NCBI RefSeq assembly: GCF_016862815.1
Contig: NZ_BONR01000005.1
Coordinates: forward strand, 1-64,000
Direction of reading: 5' to 3'
Origin: Demequina activiva
GTDB taxonomy: Bacteria > Actinomycetota > Actinomycetes > Actinomycetales > Demequinaceae
Length of the DNA: 64,000 bases
Position numbers and translations under genes: made by a program. A model generated the notes under the pieces. The model ran no database searches and had not been told where the DNA came from. It was given only the letters and a program-made list of their open reading frames with translations. Shown one piece after another: positions 35,071 to 43,952 of the stretch (position 1 is the stretch's first letter; each line of letters starts with the position of its first letter).

Positions 35071-38000
35071 CGGAGCCGATCGAGTCCGGCCACGTCGACG
35101 GCTACAGCCGCACGGTGCCGGAGCTCGCGGCGATCATCTCGCCCGACACGAGCCCCACGCCCGAGCAGTCCGCCATCATCGGGGCGGGGCTCGAGCCCAC
35201 CCTCATCGTCGCTGGCGCCGGGTCGGGCAAGACGGAGACGCTGTCGATGCGCATGGTCTACCTGCTGGACCACGGCGAGCGCCTGTTCGGGCGTCCCATC
35301 AGCCCCGACGAGATCCTGTGCCTCACGTTCACCCGCAAGGCCGCGGCAGAGATCGCCGAGCGGGCTGCCGCCCGGATCACGTCCGTGTTCGGCGCGGACC
35401 CGGCCCGTCCTCCGGTGAGCGTCGCGACCTACAACGGGTACGCGGCGTCGCTGGTCGCCGAGCATGGCCTGCGGCTGGGGACCGACCCCGACGCCGCCAC
35501 CCTCACCGACGCGGCACTGTGGCAGATCGCCGACGCGGTGGTGTCGCAGTGGTCGGACCCCGTCGACACCGCGGCGTCCGTGAGCACGCTGACGCGCGCC
35601 GTCTCCTCGTTCGCCGCCCAGACCCGCGAGCACCTCACCACCCCGTTCGAGGTACGGGACTGGGCGCGAGGCACACTGGACGGACTCGCCGCGCTGCCCG
35701 GTGCCCGCGGTGGCACGGCACTGGTCAACGCGAACGGGAACCCGACCCCGGAGGCGAACGCGCTCAAGCAGCTCACCACGCTCATCGATCTCGCGCCCAT
35801 GGCTCACGAGTTCCTGCGCCGCAAGCGCGAGGGGTCGTACCTCGACTTCTCCGACCAGGTGGCCTACGGCGTCGCGCTCGCGGACCTCGACACGGTGCAG
35901 GCGATCGAGCGCAGCCGCTACCGGGTGGTCCTCCTCGACGAGTTCCAGGACACGTCACCCGCGCAGCTGCGGCTGTTCGCGCGGATGTTCGGCGCGGATC
36001 ACCCCGTGATGGCCGTGGGGGACCCGAACCAGGCCATCTACGGCTTCCGCGGAGCCTCGGCGAGCGCGCTGTCCGCGTTCGTGGAGCAGTTCGGCGGCGC
36101 CGAGCACGTCTCCCGACGGAGCCTGTCGGTGTCCTGGCGCAACGAGGCGGCGGTGCTCGCGGCAGCGAACATGGTGGCGAGCGCGCTGCCGGAGCAGGGT
36201 GCGGTGCGAGTGGAGCCCCTGCGGTCCACGGGGCAGTACCTGGGCCGGCCCGAGCCGAGGCGCGCCGCGCCTGGCGTCGTGGCGCACATGGCGCAGGACC
36301 TGAGCGACGAGGCCGACGCCGTTGCGGCATTCATCGTCGCCAGGCGCCGCGAGATCGGGAGGTCAGGCGTCCAGCCCACGGCTGCCGTGCTGTGCCGGCG
36401 CCGCTCGCAGTTCGGCTCGATCGTCGAGGCGCTCGCGAAGGCCGGGCTCGACTACGAGGTGGTCGGCCTCGGCGGGCTCATCGACACCCCGGAGGTGGCG
36501 GAGCTCATCGCGTTGCTCCAGGTCGCCCACGATCCCTCGCGCGGCGACTCGCTGATGCGGCTGCTGGCAGGCGAGCGCATCGCTCTCGGGCCGCGCGACC
36601 TCATGGCGCTCAAGGACTGGTCCGACCATGACGCGGACCGCTCGCCCGGAGCGGACAGGAGCGTGCCCGGCCTGCGGGAGCACGCCCGCACCATCGTCGA
36701 TGGGCTGGACTCGCTGCCCGGGCCCGCATGGGTCTCGCGTGAGGGGCGCTCGTTCACCCCGGAAGGGCTCGCCCGGCTCGCGACGCTGCGCGAGGTGGTG
36801 CGCGCGATCCGCCAGCACACGTACCTGTCTCTGACGGAGACCATCGCCTTCGCCGAGCGTGCGTGGTGCCTGGACATCGAGGCAGAGGTGAGCCGCCCGG
36901 ATGGTCGCGCATCGCGCAATGTCGACGCATTCCTCGACGCCGCCCGCACCTTCGCCGCAGGGGCCGAGCGCGCGACGCTCGGCGCGTTCCTCGCATGGCT
37001 CGACGCTGCGCGCGATGAGGAGCGTGGCCTCACGGCTCCGGTCAAGGAGCCTGAGCCCGGTGCGGTCCAGGTGCTCACGTGTCACAGCGCGAAGGGCCTC
37101 GAATGGGACATCGTCGCCGTTCCAGGACTCACCCAGGGCGCCAGCACGCGCGGCCGCAGCCAGTTCCCGTCGGGGGCCGTCCCCACGGTCGTTTCCGAGG
37201 ATGGCCGCCGTCGCATCATGGTCAAGGACAGCGGATGGATGTCCGAGGCCGGCCAGCTTCCCTACCCGCTGCGGCTCGACCGCGACGACCTCCCTCCCCT
37301 CGACCTGGGCGACGTGGTCGATCGCGCGAGCCTCAAGGAGGCGATCGAGGACTTCAAGGCGGAGGCCGGGGCGCACCGCGTGGACGAGGAGCGGCGACTG
37401 TTCTACGTCGCGCTCACCCGGGCCCGCTCGCACGTGCTGCTGAGCGGCTCGTGGTGGACCGCTGCCGCCTCGCGCTCGGCGCCGTCCCTGTTCCTCGCCG
37501 AGCTGCGCGACGCGGGAGTCGTGGACGACACCTCCTGGGCGCCCGAGCCGGCGGAGGACGCTGAGCGGCCCGTGCGCGAGCCGGCGATGGCGCTGTGGCC
37601 GGGGCCGCCGAGTGCCGAGCAGGCCACGCGTCGAGACCTCGCCGCACGCGTGCGAGAGGCGCTCGACGCTCGCGAGCAGCCTGCCACGGCATGGGAGGAC
37701 CTGCCGTTCGGTCGCGACATCGAGGCCATGCTCGCCGAGCGCGCGCGACGCGGCGGCCCGGCAGCGGCGGTGCCCATGCCGGGCCACCTCACGGCGTCCC
37801 ACCTGGTGGCCATGCGCCGTGATCGCGACGCCTTCGCGCGACAGCTGCGCCGGCCGGTGCCGCAGGAGCCGACTCTCGCCTCGGCGCGCGGCACGGCCAT
37901 GCACGCATGGATCGAGGCGCACTACGGTCATCCCACGCTGTGGGAGCCGGACGCGATGCTCGCAGACGACGGCGACGACGGGGACGACATCGCGGCGCTG

Positions 38001-38363
38001 CGGGCGACCTTCGAGGCCTCGGAGTGGGCCGGCCGCCAGCCCAGCGACATCGAGGTCAAGGTGGAGATGCCGCTCGGCGGCGTCACCATCCGCTCGCGCA
38101 TCGACGCCGTCTTCCCGCCGGGCCAGGGCCTCGACAAGGTGACGGTGGTCGACTGGAAGTCGGGCGCGCCGCCGCCAGACGCAGACGAGCGCGCCGCGCG
38201 CGAGGTGCAGCTGGCGATCTATCGACTCGCATGGTCAGCGTGGAAGGGAATCCCTCTTGAGGAGGTCGACGCCGCGTTCTACTACGTGGGCGCGGACACG
38301 ACCGTGTGGCCAGAACGGCTCCTGGAGCGCGACGAGATCGTCGCGCTGCTGCGCGGCGAGTGA
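35067..38363 (+). CDS. adnB: AdnB-type helicase-nuclease subunit
   Basis: The 1098-residue partner of AdnA has a full UvrD-like motor: VAGAGSGKTE (48-57), LTFTRKAAAEIAERA (motif Ia), LLDEFQDTSPAQ, GDPNQAIYGFRGA, SWRNEAAVLAAA, TCHSAKGLEWDIVAVPG and FYVALTRARSHV. It ends in a RecB nuclease domain with SRIDAVFP, VVDWKSG and QLAIYRLAW. The known AdnB is the leading motor. Both nuclease active sites look intact, unlike RecBCD, where only RecB cuts. The ATG overlaps the adnA stop. Confidence 0.9.
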   Translation: MTEPIESGHVDGYSRTVPELAAIISPDTSPTPEQSAIIGAGLEPTLIVAGAGSGKTETLSMRMVYLLDHGERLFGRPISPDEILCLTFTRKAAAEIAERAAARITSVFGADPARPPVSVATYNGYAASLVAEHGLRLGTDPDAATLTDAALWQIADAVVSQWSDPVDTAASVSTLTRAVSSFAAQTREHLTTPFEVRDWARGTLDGLAALPGARGGTALVNANGNPTPEANALKQLTTLIDLAPMAHEFLRRKREGSYLDFSDQVAYGVALADLDTVQAIERSRYRVVLLDEFQDTSPAQLRLFARMFGADHPVMAVGDPNQAIYGFRGASASALSAFVEQFGGAEHVSRRSLSVSWRNEAAVLAAANMVASALPEQGAVRVEPLRSTGQYLGRPEPRRAAPGVVAHMAQDLSDEADAVAAFIVARRREIGRSGVQPTAAVLCRRRSQFGSIVEALAKAGLDYEVVGLGGLIDTPEVAELIALLQVAHDPSRGDSLMRLLAGERIALGPRDLMALKDWSDHDADRSPGADRSVPGLREHARTIVDGLDSLPGPAWVSREGRSFTPEGLARLATLREVVRAIRQHTYLSLTETIAFAERAWCLDIEAEVSRPDGRASRNVDAFLDAARTFAAGAERATLGAFLAWLDAARDEERGLTAPVKEPEPGAVQVLTCHSAKGLEWDIVAVPGLTQGASTRGRSQFPSGAVPTVVSEDGRRRIMVKDSGWMSEAGQLPYPLRLDRDDLPPLDLGDVVDRASLKEAIEDFKAEAGAHRVDEERRLFYVALTRARSHVLLSGSWWTAAASRSAPSLFLAELRDAGVVDDTSWAPEPAEDAERPVREPAMALWPGPPSAEQATRRDLAARVREALDAREQPATAWEDLPFGRDIEAMLAERARRGGPAAAVPMPGHLTASHLVAMRRDRDAFARQLRRPVPQEPTLASARGTAMHAWIEAHYGHPTLWEPDAMLADDGDDGDDIAALRATFEASEWAGRQPSDIEVKVEMPLGGVTIRSRIDAVFPPGQGLDKVTVVDWKSGAPPPDADERAAREVQLAIYRLAWSAWKGIPLEEVDAAFYYVGADTTVWPERLLERDEIVALLRGE

Positions 38364-38369
38364 TCGCCG

Positions 38370-38711
38370 ATGGCTGATGTGCACGACCCCCCAGCGGAGG
38401 GTCCGGCCTCGGACGAGCGATGGCTCGTCATCGAGGGCAGACGCTGGCGCCGCACGGACCCCGTGCTGCCCCGCGACACGGTGGCGGCGCTCCAGTCTCA
38501 TCTGGGGCGCGGTCGAGCGGCCGTGCGCGCCGCACGCCGGACGGGAGACGACGCCGCCGTCGCTGCGGCGCGCGAGAGGGTGAACATCGCCAAGCACGGC
38601 TTGGGCGAGCGCGGACCGTACTGGTGGGACGAGCCGGAACCGGCGCGTCTGGCTCGGGCCTACGAGGCGCTCGAGCGCCTCGACGCCATGGACGGACCCC
38701 AGGCGACCTAG
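38370..38711 (+). CDS. small conserved actinobacterial protein of unknown function
   Basis: The 113-residue soluble protein reads WLVIEGRRWRRTDPVLP in its first part, then an Ala/Arg-rich helix (GRAAVRAARRTGDDAAVAAARERV) and GERGPYWWDEPEP. I remember similar small proteins widely annotated as biopolymer transporter Tol without evidence, and I would not transfer that name. It starts six bases after adnB and its stop codon shares bases with the stop of the convergent phosphotransferase gene (CTAG at 38708-38711). Confidence 0.72.
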   Translation: MADVHDPPAEGPASDERWLVIEGRRWRRTDPVLPRDTVAALQSHLGRGRAAVRAARRTGDDAAVAAARERVNIAKHGLGERGPYWWDEPEPARLARAYEALERLDAMDGPQAT

Positions 38712-39640
38712 GCGGTCGGGTCGTCGAACAGGAGCGCCTCGAGGTCCGCCAGCATGCCCTCGCCGTCCGCGATCACGTCCGCGTTGTCCGTGCGCACGCC
38801 GTACATCAGCCATCGCACCAGGGCGAGCTCGGACGAGAGCCGGGCGCGGTCCAGCAGATGCGGGTCCCGAGTCTCGCGGCGCGCCATGCGGTAGGCCTCG
38901 ACGATCGACTCGAGCACGTCCTCCGGAGCCGAGGCGGCGAGCCACGCGAGGTCGTCCGCAGGATCCGCGACACGGGCATCCATCCAGTCGGCGACGCCCG
39001 TGACGCGGTCGCCGCGCACGTGGATCTGGTGCTCTCCCAGGTCTCCGTGGACCACCGTGGGCTCGAACCTCCACCAGGCCACATTCTCGAGCTGGTGCTC
39101 CCAGCGGTCCGCCAGTCGCGGGGGGATCTTGCCGGTGTCGATGCACGCATCGAGCTCCGCCATGCGCCTCTCCCGGTACTCCTCCGCGGTGTAGGTGGGC
39201 AGTCCCTGGTCCTCGATGAGGGTGGGAGGGAGCTCGTGGATCTTCGCGATCGACGTGCCCAGGTCAGCCGCGAGGCCGGGACCGGCGTCGACCCGCGCCA
39301 GCACCAGGGGGCTGCCGGCAACCTCCGAGTAGACCACGGCCCTGCCGCCCTCGGAGTCCGCGAGGGCGGCGGCGCCACGCGGTCGCGGGACGTCGAACGG
39401 GATCAGTCCCGTGTCGTGGGCGCGCGCGAGTGCCGTCAGCAGGCTGCGCTCCGCCTCGAGGGCCGCGCCGGCGGCCGGGCGCTTGGGCGCCCGCACGATC
39501 CAGCGAGTGCCGGTGGCGTCCTTGACCACCACGACGTCGAAGTCCGCATCGGAGTGCGGGCTTCGAAGCACGTCATACACGTCGAGGCCGGGCACGGCGA
39601 CCGACGCGAGCGCGGCGAGCGCGAGCGGAGAACGAGGCAC
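38708..39640 (-). CDS. aminoglycoside-phosphotransferase-fold kinase
   Basis: The 310-residue protein has the APH/choline-kinase fold: an N-lobe with VVVVKDATGTRWIVRAPKR (the nucleotide lysine), then TVVHGDLGEHQIHV (catalytic His-Gly-Asp loop, with His-Gln where Asn is usual) and GVADWMDARVADPADDLAWL (metal Asp). Such kinases phosphorylate small hydroxylated compounds. Antibiotic resistance is not implied by sequence alone. GTG 39640 lies six bases after TATCGT, a likely leaderless start, back to back with the nudC promoter. Confidence 0.82.
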   Translation of the reverse strand: MPRSPLALAALASVAVPGLDVYDVLRSPHSDADFDVVVVKDATGTRWIVRAPKRPAAGAALEAERSLLTALARAHDTGLIPFDVPRPRGAAALADSEGGRAVVYSEVAGSPLVLARVDAGPGLAADLGTSIAKIHELPPTLIEDQGLPTYTAEEYRERRMAELDACIDTGKIPPRLADRWEHQLENVAWWRFEPTVVHGDLGEHQIHVRGDRVTGVADWMDARVADPADDLAWLAASAPEDVLESIVEAYRMARRETRDPHLLDRARLSSELALVRWLMYGVRTDNADVIADGEGMLADLEALLFDDPTA

Positions 39641-39728
39641 GCCCTCACGATAGAACCTCCTGCGTGAGACGCGCCACAGCCCACGCCGCCCGACCAGGCA
39701 CGACGGCGCGGTGGCGTAGGTTGGTGCG

Positions 39729-40646
39729 GTGATCTCCCCGGGCTCCTTCGCCGCACCCATGACGGTCGACCGTGCGGCGCACCGCCGCGAGTCCGACCAC
39801 GTGGGTCACGCGCACGCGGTCGTGATCCGGGAGGGCACGGTGCTGGCAGGCGCCGACGGGCTCCATCTGGTCGAGCCGGGTGGGTGGAGCGCCGATGCGC
39901 TCGTCGCCTACCTCGGGCACGACGGCGAGCGGGACTATGTCGCGGTGGCGGCCGAGGAGGGCGCGCATGCGGGCGAGGAGGGCGCGCATGCGGGCGAGGA
40001 GCGCGAGTTCGTGCCGGCGCGCGCGCTGCTGGGCGCCCTGGACGCCCACCCGCGCGGAGCCCGCGATCGGGACCTGGTCCTGACCGCGACCGCGATCGCG
40101 CACTGGCATGCCGCGCACGCCCGGTGTCCGCGGTGCGGGACTCCCACAGTCGTGGGAGCCGGAGGGTGGGTGCGTCGGTGCCCGTCCTGCGAGCGGGACC
40201 ACTACCCGCGCACGGACCCGGCGGTCATCGTCGCGATCACCGATGCGGACGACAGGCTGCTGCTGGCGCACGCGAGCTACTGGTCGGCGCGCCGGTACTC
40301 GCACCTGGCCGGCTACGTCGAGCCGGGCGAGAGCTTCGAGCAGACGGTGCACCGCGAGGTGGCGGAGGAGGCCGGCCTCGCTCTCACGGGCCTGGAGTAC
40401 ATCGGCTCGCAGCCGTGGCCATTCCCCGCCTCCGTCATGGTGGGATTCCGCGCGCGAGCGGTGAGCACGGTGCTCCGGCTCGACCAGGACGAGATCTCGG
40501 ACGCGATGTGGCTCACCCGCGATCAGCTCGTGGAGCGGGTGCGCGACGGCTCCGTCGTGCTCGCTCCTCGCGGCTCGATCGCGCGCTCGATGCTCGACGC
40601 GTGGCACGGCGATGGAGCCGCGCTCACGCGCGTGCAGGGGGACTGA
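39729..40646 (+). CDS. nudC: NAD+ diphosphatase / RNA de-NADding hydrolase
   Basis: The 305-residue Nudix enzyme cleaves NAD(H) to NMN and AMP and removes NAD caps from RNA. It has the zinc ribbon (RCPRCGTPT and RCPSCERDHYPR), the Nudix box GYVEPGESFEQTVHREVAEEAG, and the NADH-specific SQPWPFPASVM motif. The GTG start has TAGGTT six bases upstream. A 21-base unit is tandemly duplicated within the N-terminal domain (39954-40001), lengthening a loop with repeats of EEGAHAG. Confidence 0.93.
   Translation: MISPGSFAAPMTVDRAAHRRESDHVGHAHAVVIREGTVLAGADGLHLVEPGGWSADALVAYLGHDGERDYVAVAAEEGAHAGEEGAHAGEEREFVPARALLGALDAHPRGARDRDLVLTATAIAHWHAAHARCPRCGTPTVVGAGGWVRRCPSCERDHYPRTDPAVIVAITDADDRLLLAHASYWSARRYSHLAGYVEPGESFEQTVHREVAEEAGLALTGLEYIGSQPWPFPASVMVGFRARAVSTVLRLDQDEISDAMWLTRDQLVERVRDGSVVLAPRGSIARSMLDAWHGDGAALTRVQGD
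39954..40001 (+). repeat. in-frame 21-bp tandem duplication inside nudC
   Basis: The seven-codon unit encoding EEGAHAG occurs twice perfectly (39954-39974, 39975-39995) followed by a partial third unit (GAGGAG). It keeps the frame and lies in a variable N-terminal loop, so it is likely neutral and slippage-prone. Confidence 0.9.
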
Positions 40647-40700
40647 TCGCGCTCTCGCGCGCGTCGATCCGTGTCGCAGCCACCTGACACAATGCGGTCC

Positions 40701-42683
40701 ATGTCCGCAGACGAGATCCTCGACGCGCTCGACCCCGAGCAGCGCGAGGTCGCGACAGCGCTGCACGGTCCGGTGTGCGTGCTCGCCGGAGCGGGCACCG
40801 GCAAGACCCGCGCCATCACCCACCGCATCGCGTACGGCGTGCGCGTCGACGCGTACGCGCCGCAGTCGGTGCTCGCGGTGACCTTCACAGCGCGCGCCGC
40901 AGGCGAGATGCGCCAACGGCTGCGCGCGCTGGGCGCGAGCGGCGTCCAGGCGCGCACCTTCCACGCCGCCGCCCTGCGCCAGCTCAGCTACTTCTGGCCC
41001 CAGGTGGTGGGAGGTCAGATACCCCAGCTGGTGGAGCAGAAGGCCCCCCTCGTGGGTCGCGCCGCTCGCCACGCGGGACTGAGCCCGGACCGGCTGACGG
41101 TCCGCGACCTCGCCAGCGAGATCGAGTGGGCCAAGGTCTCCCTGGTCGCGGCAGAGGACTACGCCGCCACCATCGCGCGCCAGGGACGCCCGACGCCCGC
41201 GGGACTCGCCGCGGCGCAGGTGGTGGATGTGATGAGGGCGTACGAGGAGGCCAAGTCGGACGCGGTGGTGCTCGACTTCGAGGACATCCTCCTGCTGCTC
41301 GCGGACATGATCGGTCGCCACGGTGAGGTGGGGGAGCAGATTCGCCGCCAGTACCGCCACTTCGTGGTCGACGAGTATCAGGACGTGTCGCCGCTGCAGC
41401 AGTTCCTGCTCGAGCAGTGGCTGGGACAGCGCCGCGAGCTGTGCGTCGTGGGAGACCCCGCGCAGACCATCTACTCGTTCGCGGGCGCGAGCCCGCGCCA
41501 CCTGCTGGGCTTCACCCGCACCTATGAGGACGCCGCTGTGGTGCGGCTGGTGCGGGACTACCGCTCGACCCCGCAGGTGGTGAATCTCGCGAATGGCCTC
41601 ATGGCCGAGCGTGGCGGCGTCCGCTCCGGAGTGGAGCTCGTCGCGCAGAGGCCCTCGGGCCCGGAGCCCATCTACACGGCCTACGACGACGAGCCTGCGG
41701 AGGCGGCCGGTGTCGCCGACCGCGTCGGTGCCTTGATCTCCGGGGGAGTGGCCGCTGCCGAGATCGCGGTGCTGTATCGCACCAACAGTCAGTCGGAGGC
41801 GCTGGAGGAGGCGTTGTCGGAGCGCGGCATCGGCTATCTCGTGAGGGGTGGTCAGCGCTTCTTCGATCGCGACGAGGTCCGCAAGGCGATGGTGCTGCTG
41901 CGAGGTGAGGCGGTCGCGGCATCGGAGCTCCCGCTGGGCGAACGGGTACGGTCTGCGCTGGCGGAGGCGGGCTGGAGCGAGCAGGCGCCAGCCGCTCGCG
42001 GCGCGGTGCGCGAGCGCTGGGAGGCGCTCGAGTCGCTGGCGCAGCTCGCGGACGACTTCGCTGCCGACGCCGGGGGCGAGGCGACCATGCGCGAGTTCGT
42101 CGAGCACCTCGCGGAGCGCGCCCAGGCCCAGCACGCTCCTGTCGTGGACGGGGTCACGCTCACCACGATGCATGCGGCGAAGGGCCTCGAGTGGGATGCC
42201 GTCTTCATCGTGGGCTGCTCCGAGGGCCTGATGCCGATCTCCCTCGCGGAGACGGACGAGGCCGTCGCTGAGGAGCGCCGACTGCTGTACGTGGCCGTCA
42301 CCCGTGCGCGCGAGCACCTGCATCTGAGCTACGCGCGGGCCCGCAAGAGCGGTGGCAGGGCCACGCGCAAGCGCACCCGCTTCCTCGAGAAGTGGTGGCC
42401 GCAGGCCGCCCGCCCCGCGACGCGTCGTGCGTCCCGTGCGGAGCGTCTCGAGGGGCTCGACGCGGATCAGGCCCACCTGTTCGAGGCGTTGCGACAGTGG
42501 CGGCTGGGCGTGGCGCAGGAGGCGTCGAAGCCCGCCTTCACGGTGTTCGCCGACCCCACGCTCATCGACATCGCCGTGCAGCGCCCGCGCACGCGCGGCG
42601 AGCTCGCTCAGATCAACGGCGTCGGCGCCGTGAAGCTCGACCAGTTCGGGGCGCAGGTGCTGAGGGTGGTCGCGGACAACTGA
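40701..42683 (+). CDS. uvrD2: UvrD2-type superfamily 1 DNA helicase with HRDC domain
   Basis: The 660-residue protein has the SF1A motifs LAGAGTGKTRAITHRI, VTFTARAAGEMRQRL, VVDEYQDVSPLQQ, GDPAQTIYSFAGA, VRDYRSTPQVV, TTMHAAKGLEWDAVF and LLYVAVTRAREHLHL, and ends in an HRDC domain (about 585-660). This layout is UvrD2 of actinobacteria. The linker between motor and HRDC lacks the tetracysteine zinc module I remember for the mycobacterial enzyme. ATG 40701 is preferred, and ATG 40692 or GTG 40671 would add short extensions. Confidence 0.9.
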   Translation: MSADEILDALDPEQREVATALHGPVCVLAGAGTGKTRAITHRIAYGVRVDAYAPQSVLAVTFTARAAGEMRQRLRALGASGVQARTFHAAALRQLSYFWPQVVGGQIPQLVEQKAPLVGRAARHAGLSPDRLTVRDLASEIEWAKVSLVAAEDYAATIARQGRPTPAGLAAAQVVDVMRAYEEAKSDAVVLDFEDILLLLADMIGRHGEVGEQIRRQYRHFVVDEYQDVSPLQQFLLEQWLGQRRELCVVGDPAQTIYSFAGASPRHLLGFTRTYEDAAVVRLVRDYRSTPQVVNLANGLMAERGGVRSGVELVAQRPSGPEPIYTAYDDEPAEAAGVADRVGALISGGVAAAEIAVLYRTNSQSEALEEALSERGIGYLVRGGQRFFDRDEVRKAMVLLRGEAVAASELPLGERVRSALAEAGWSEQAPAARGAVRERWEALESLAQLADDFAADAGGEATMREFVEHLAERAQAQHAPVVDGVTLTTMHAAKGLEWDAVFIVGCSEGLMPISLAETDEAVAEERRLLYVAVTRAREHLHLSYARARKSGGRATRKRTRFLEKWWPQAARPATRRASRAERLEGLDADQAHLFEALRQWRLGVAQEASKPAFTVFADPTLIDIAVQRPRTRGELAQINGVGAVKLDQFGAQVLRVVADN

Positions 42684-42689
42684 GGCCGG

Positions 42690-43523
42690 TCAGGCGACGC
42701 CGCATCGGCAGCCTGGGTGCGCGGCCGGCACCGGCAGCTGCTCGACGCCATGCCCGTCCACTCTCCACCGCGACGTCGCGACGCCCGCGACGAAGTCCGC
42801 GGCCAGGCGGGCGACCAGCATGCCGGCCATGCCGGCGGTCAGCGGGTCCGTGCGCGGTCGCCGAGCCTCGCATTGCAGCGCGATCCTGGGCCACAGCCCG
42901 TCCTGGTCGGCGGCGTGCATGCCCAGGCACTGGGCGCACGCCCCCGCGCCGGGGATCACCACAGGCCCCACGGTCGCTCCGTGCTCGTCGCAGCAGACCA
43001 GCAGGTGTGGGGCGTCGGCCGCGAGCAGCGTGCGGTGGCGCGTCGCTGGTACGCCCACGGTCACGAGGACGTCGAGATCCGCGTGCGCCTGCGCCCCGCG
43101 CACCGAGGCGGCAGCGACGGCACGCCGGACCCGCTGCGCGGCGTGCGCCCCCAAGCTCGAGCCCGGCGCCACCGGCTCGCGACCGCCGCGGTCGTGCGCG
43201 GCGCCCGCATCGGCGAAGGAGACGTTCCAGCCCAGCCGCGCGAGCATCACGGCGGCCTCGACGGCGATGGCTCCAGCGTTGTGGAAGCGCACGGTCGCGG
43301 CCGGAGCGCCGCGCGGCGCGAGCATCCCGCCCTCGTCGAGTGCCGCGAGCACGGTGGCGTGCGTGCGCTCCTCGCGAGCGCTCACCAGCCGGCCCCCCTC
43401 GAGGGAGCCGAGGAAGTGCATCTGGGCCGGGCTCAGCCCGGACAGCACCACGGGCCGGTGGATGCCCACCTGCGCCTCGGTCGCGGTGCGGGCGAGGACG
43501 GGAGCCGCTGGCCTCAGTCTCAT
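42690..43523 (-). CDS. ThiF/cyclodehydratase-like protein of unknown role
   Basis: The 277-residue protein resembles the E1-like (ThiF / TOMM cyclodehydratase C-domain) proteins found beside uvrD2 in actinobacteria: VRFHNAGAIAVEAAVMLARLGWNVSFADAG is a Rossmann nucleotide site, and GACAQCLGMHAADQDGLWPRIALQ a conserved Cys-containing segment. The C-terminus has a Cys pair (GCRCGVA). There is no ribosomal precursor peptide or cyclodehydratase partner nearby, so a peptide-modification role is doubtful. The start is ATG 43523. It converges with uvrD2, six bases apart. Confidence 0.7.
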   Translation of the reverse strand: MRLRPAAPVLARTATEAQVGIHRPVVLSGLSPAQMHFLGSLEGGRLVSAREERTHATVLAALDEGGMLAPRGAPAATVRFHNAGAIAVEAAVMLARLGWNVSFADAGAAHDRGGREPVAPGSSLGAHAAQRVRRAVAAASVRGAQAHADLDVLVTVGVPATRHRTLLAADAPHLLVCCDEHGATVGPVVIPGAGACAQCLGMHAADQDGLWPRIALQCEARRPRTDPLTAGMAGMLVARLAADFVAGVATSRWRVDGHGVEQLPVPAAHPGCRCGVA

Positions 43524-43607
43524 GATCGCCAGCGTGGCACCGCTGGAGGGGGCCGATGCGGTTCTCCACAGCCGGAAGGGGTCGTGACCGCCGGCTGCGG
43601 ACATGCG

Positions 43608-43639
43608 AGAGGCGGGCGGCCCGTGGGCCGCCCGCCTCT
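43608..43639 (-). terminator. strong hairpin after the DUF5679 gene
   Basis: AGAGGCGGGCGGCC pairs perfectly with GGCCGCCCGCCTCT around a CGTG loop, a 14-pair GC-rich stem 24 bases past the stop of the DUF5679 gene. It would stop minus-strand transcription before the ThiF-like gene. Confidence 0.7.
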
Positions 43640-43663
43640 GATGTCTCCGTGGTGGAGGGAGAC

Positions 43664-43822
43664 TTACGCCTTGCCGAGGATACGGTTCAGCTTGGTGCCG
43701 CACACGGGGCACGTGGCCTTCGCCATGCGACGGCCGTTCTCCGAGACGACCACGTCGCCCTCGGTCTCGCGCTTGTCCTTGCACTTCACGCAGTAGAACT
43801 CGCCCTGGTACTTGTCGGCCAT
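43664..43822 (-). CDS. DUF5679 zinc-ribbon-like small protein
   Basis: The 52-residue protein starts MADKYQGEFYCVKCKDKRE, continues GDVVVSENGRRMAKATCPVC and ends GTKLNRILGKA. Two CxxC pairs (Cys11/Cys14 and Cys38/Cys41) indicate a treble-clef or zinc-ribbon fold of the actinobacterial DUF5679 type. AGGAG lies seven bases before the ATG, and a hairpin follows the stop. The function is unknown. Its abundance-type codon use and strong signals suggest good expression. Confidence 0.88.
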   Translation of the reverse strand: MADKYQGEFYCVKCKDKRETEGDVVVSENGRRMAKATCPVCGTKLNRILGKA

Positions 43823-43952
43823 AGCCTTCTCCTTCTCTCACACGCGACGACGCGCGTCGCGTTCCGTTGGCCACGAGGGGCCGATCACGCACAAGCCTAG
43901 ACGGAAGCGGTCACGATTCCGCACAACCTGAGGCGGCCGTGTCGTGCGTGGT

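Noticed and set aside
38708-39640. Antibiotic resistance gene (aminoglycoside or macrolide phosphotransferase)
   Set aside because: The fold is shared with many metabolic kinases, and the locus is a conserved chromosomal block rather than a resistance context.
42690-43523. RiPP (thiazole/oxazole peptide) biosynthesis cluster
   Set aside because: Only a ThiF/cyclodehydratase-like protein is present. There is no YcaO partner, dehydrogenase or precursor peptide nearby.
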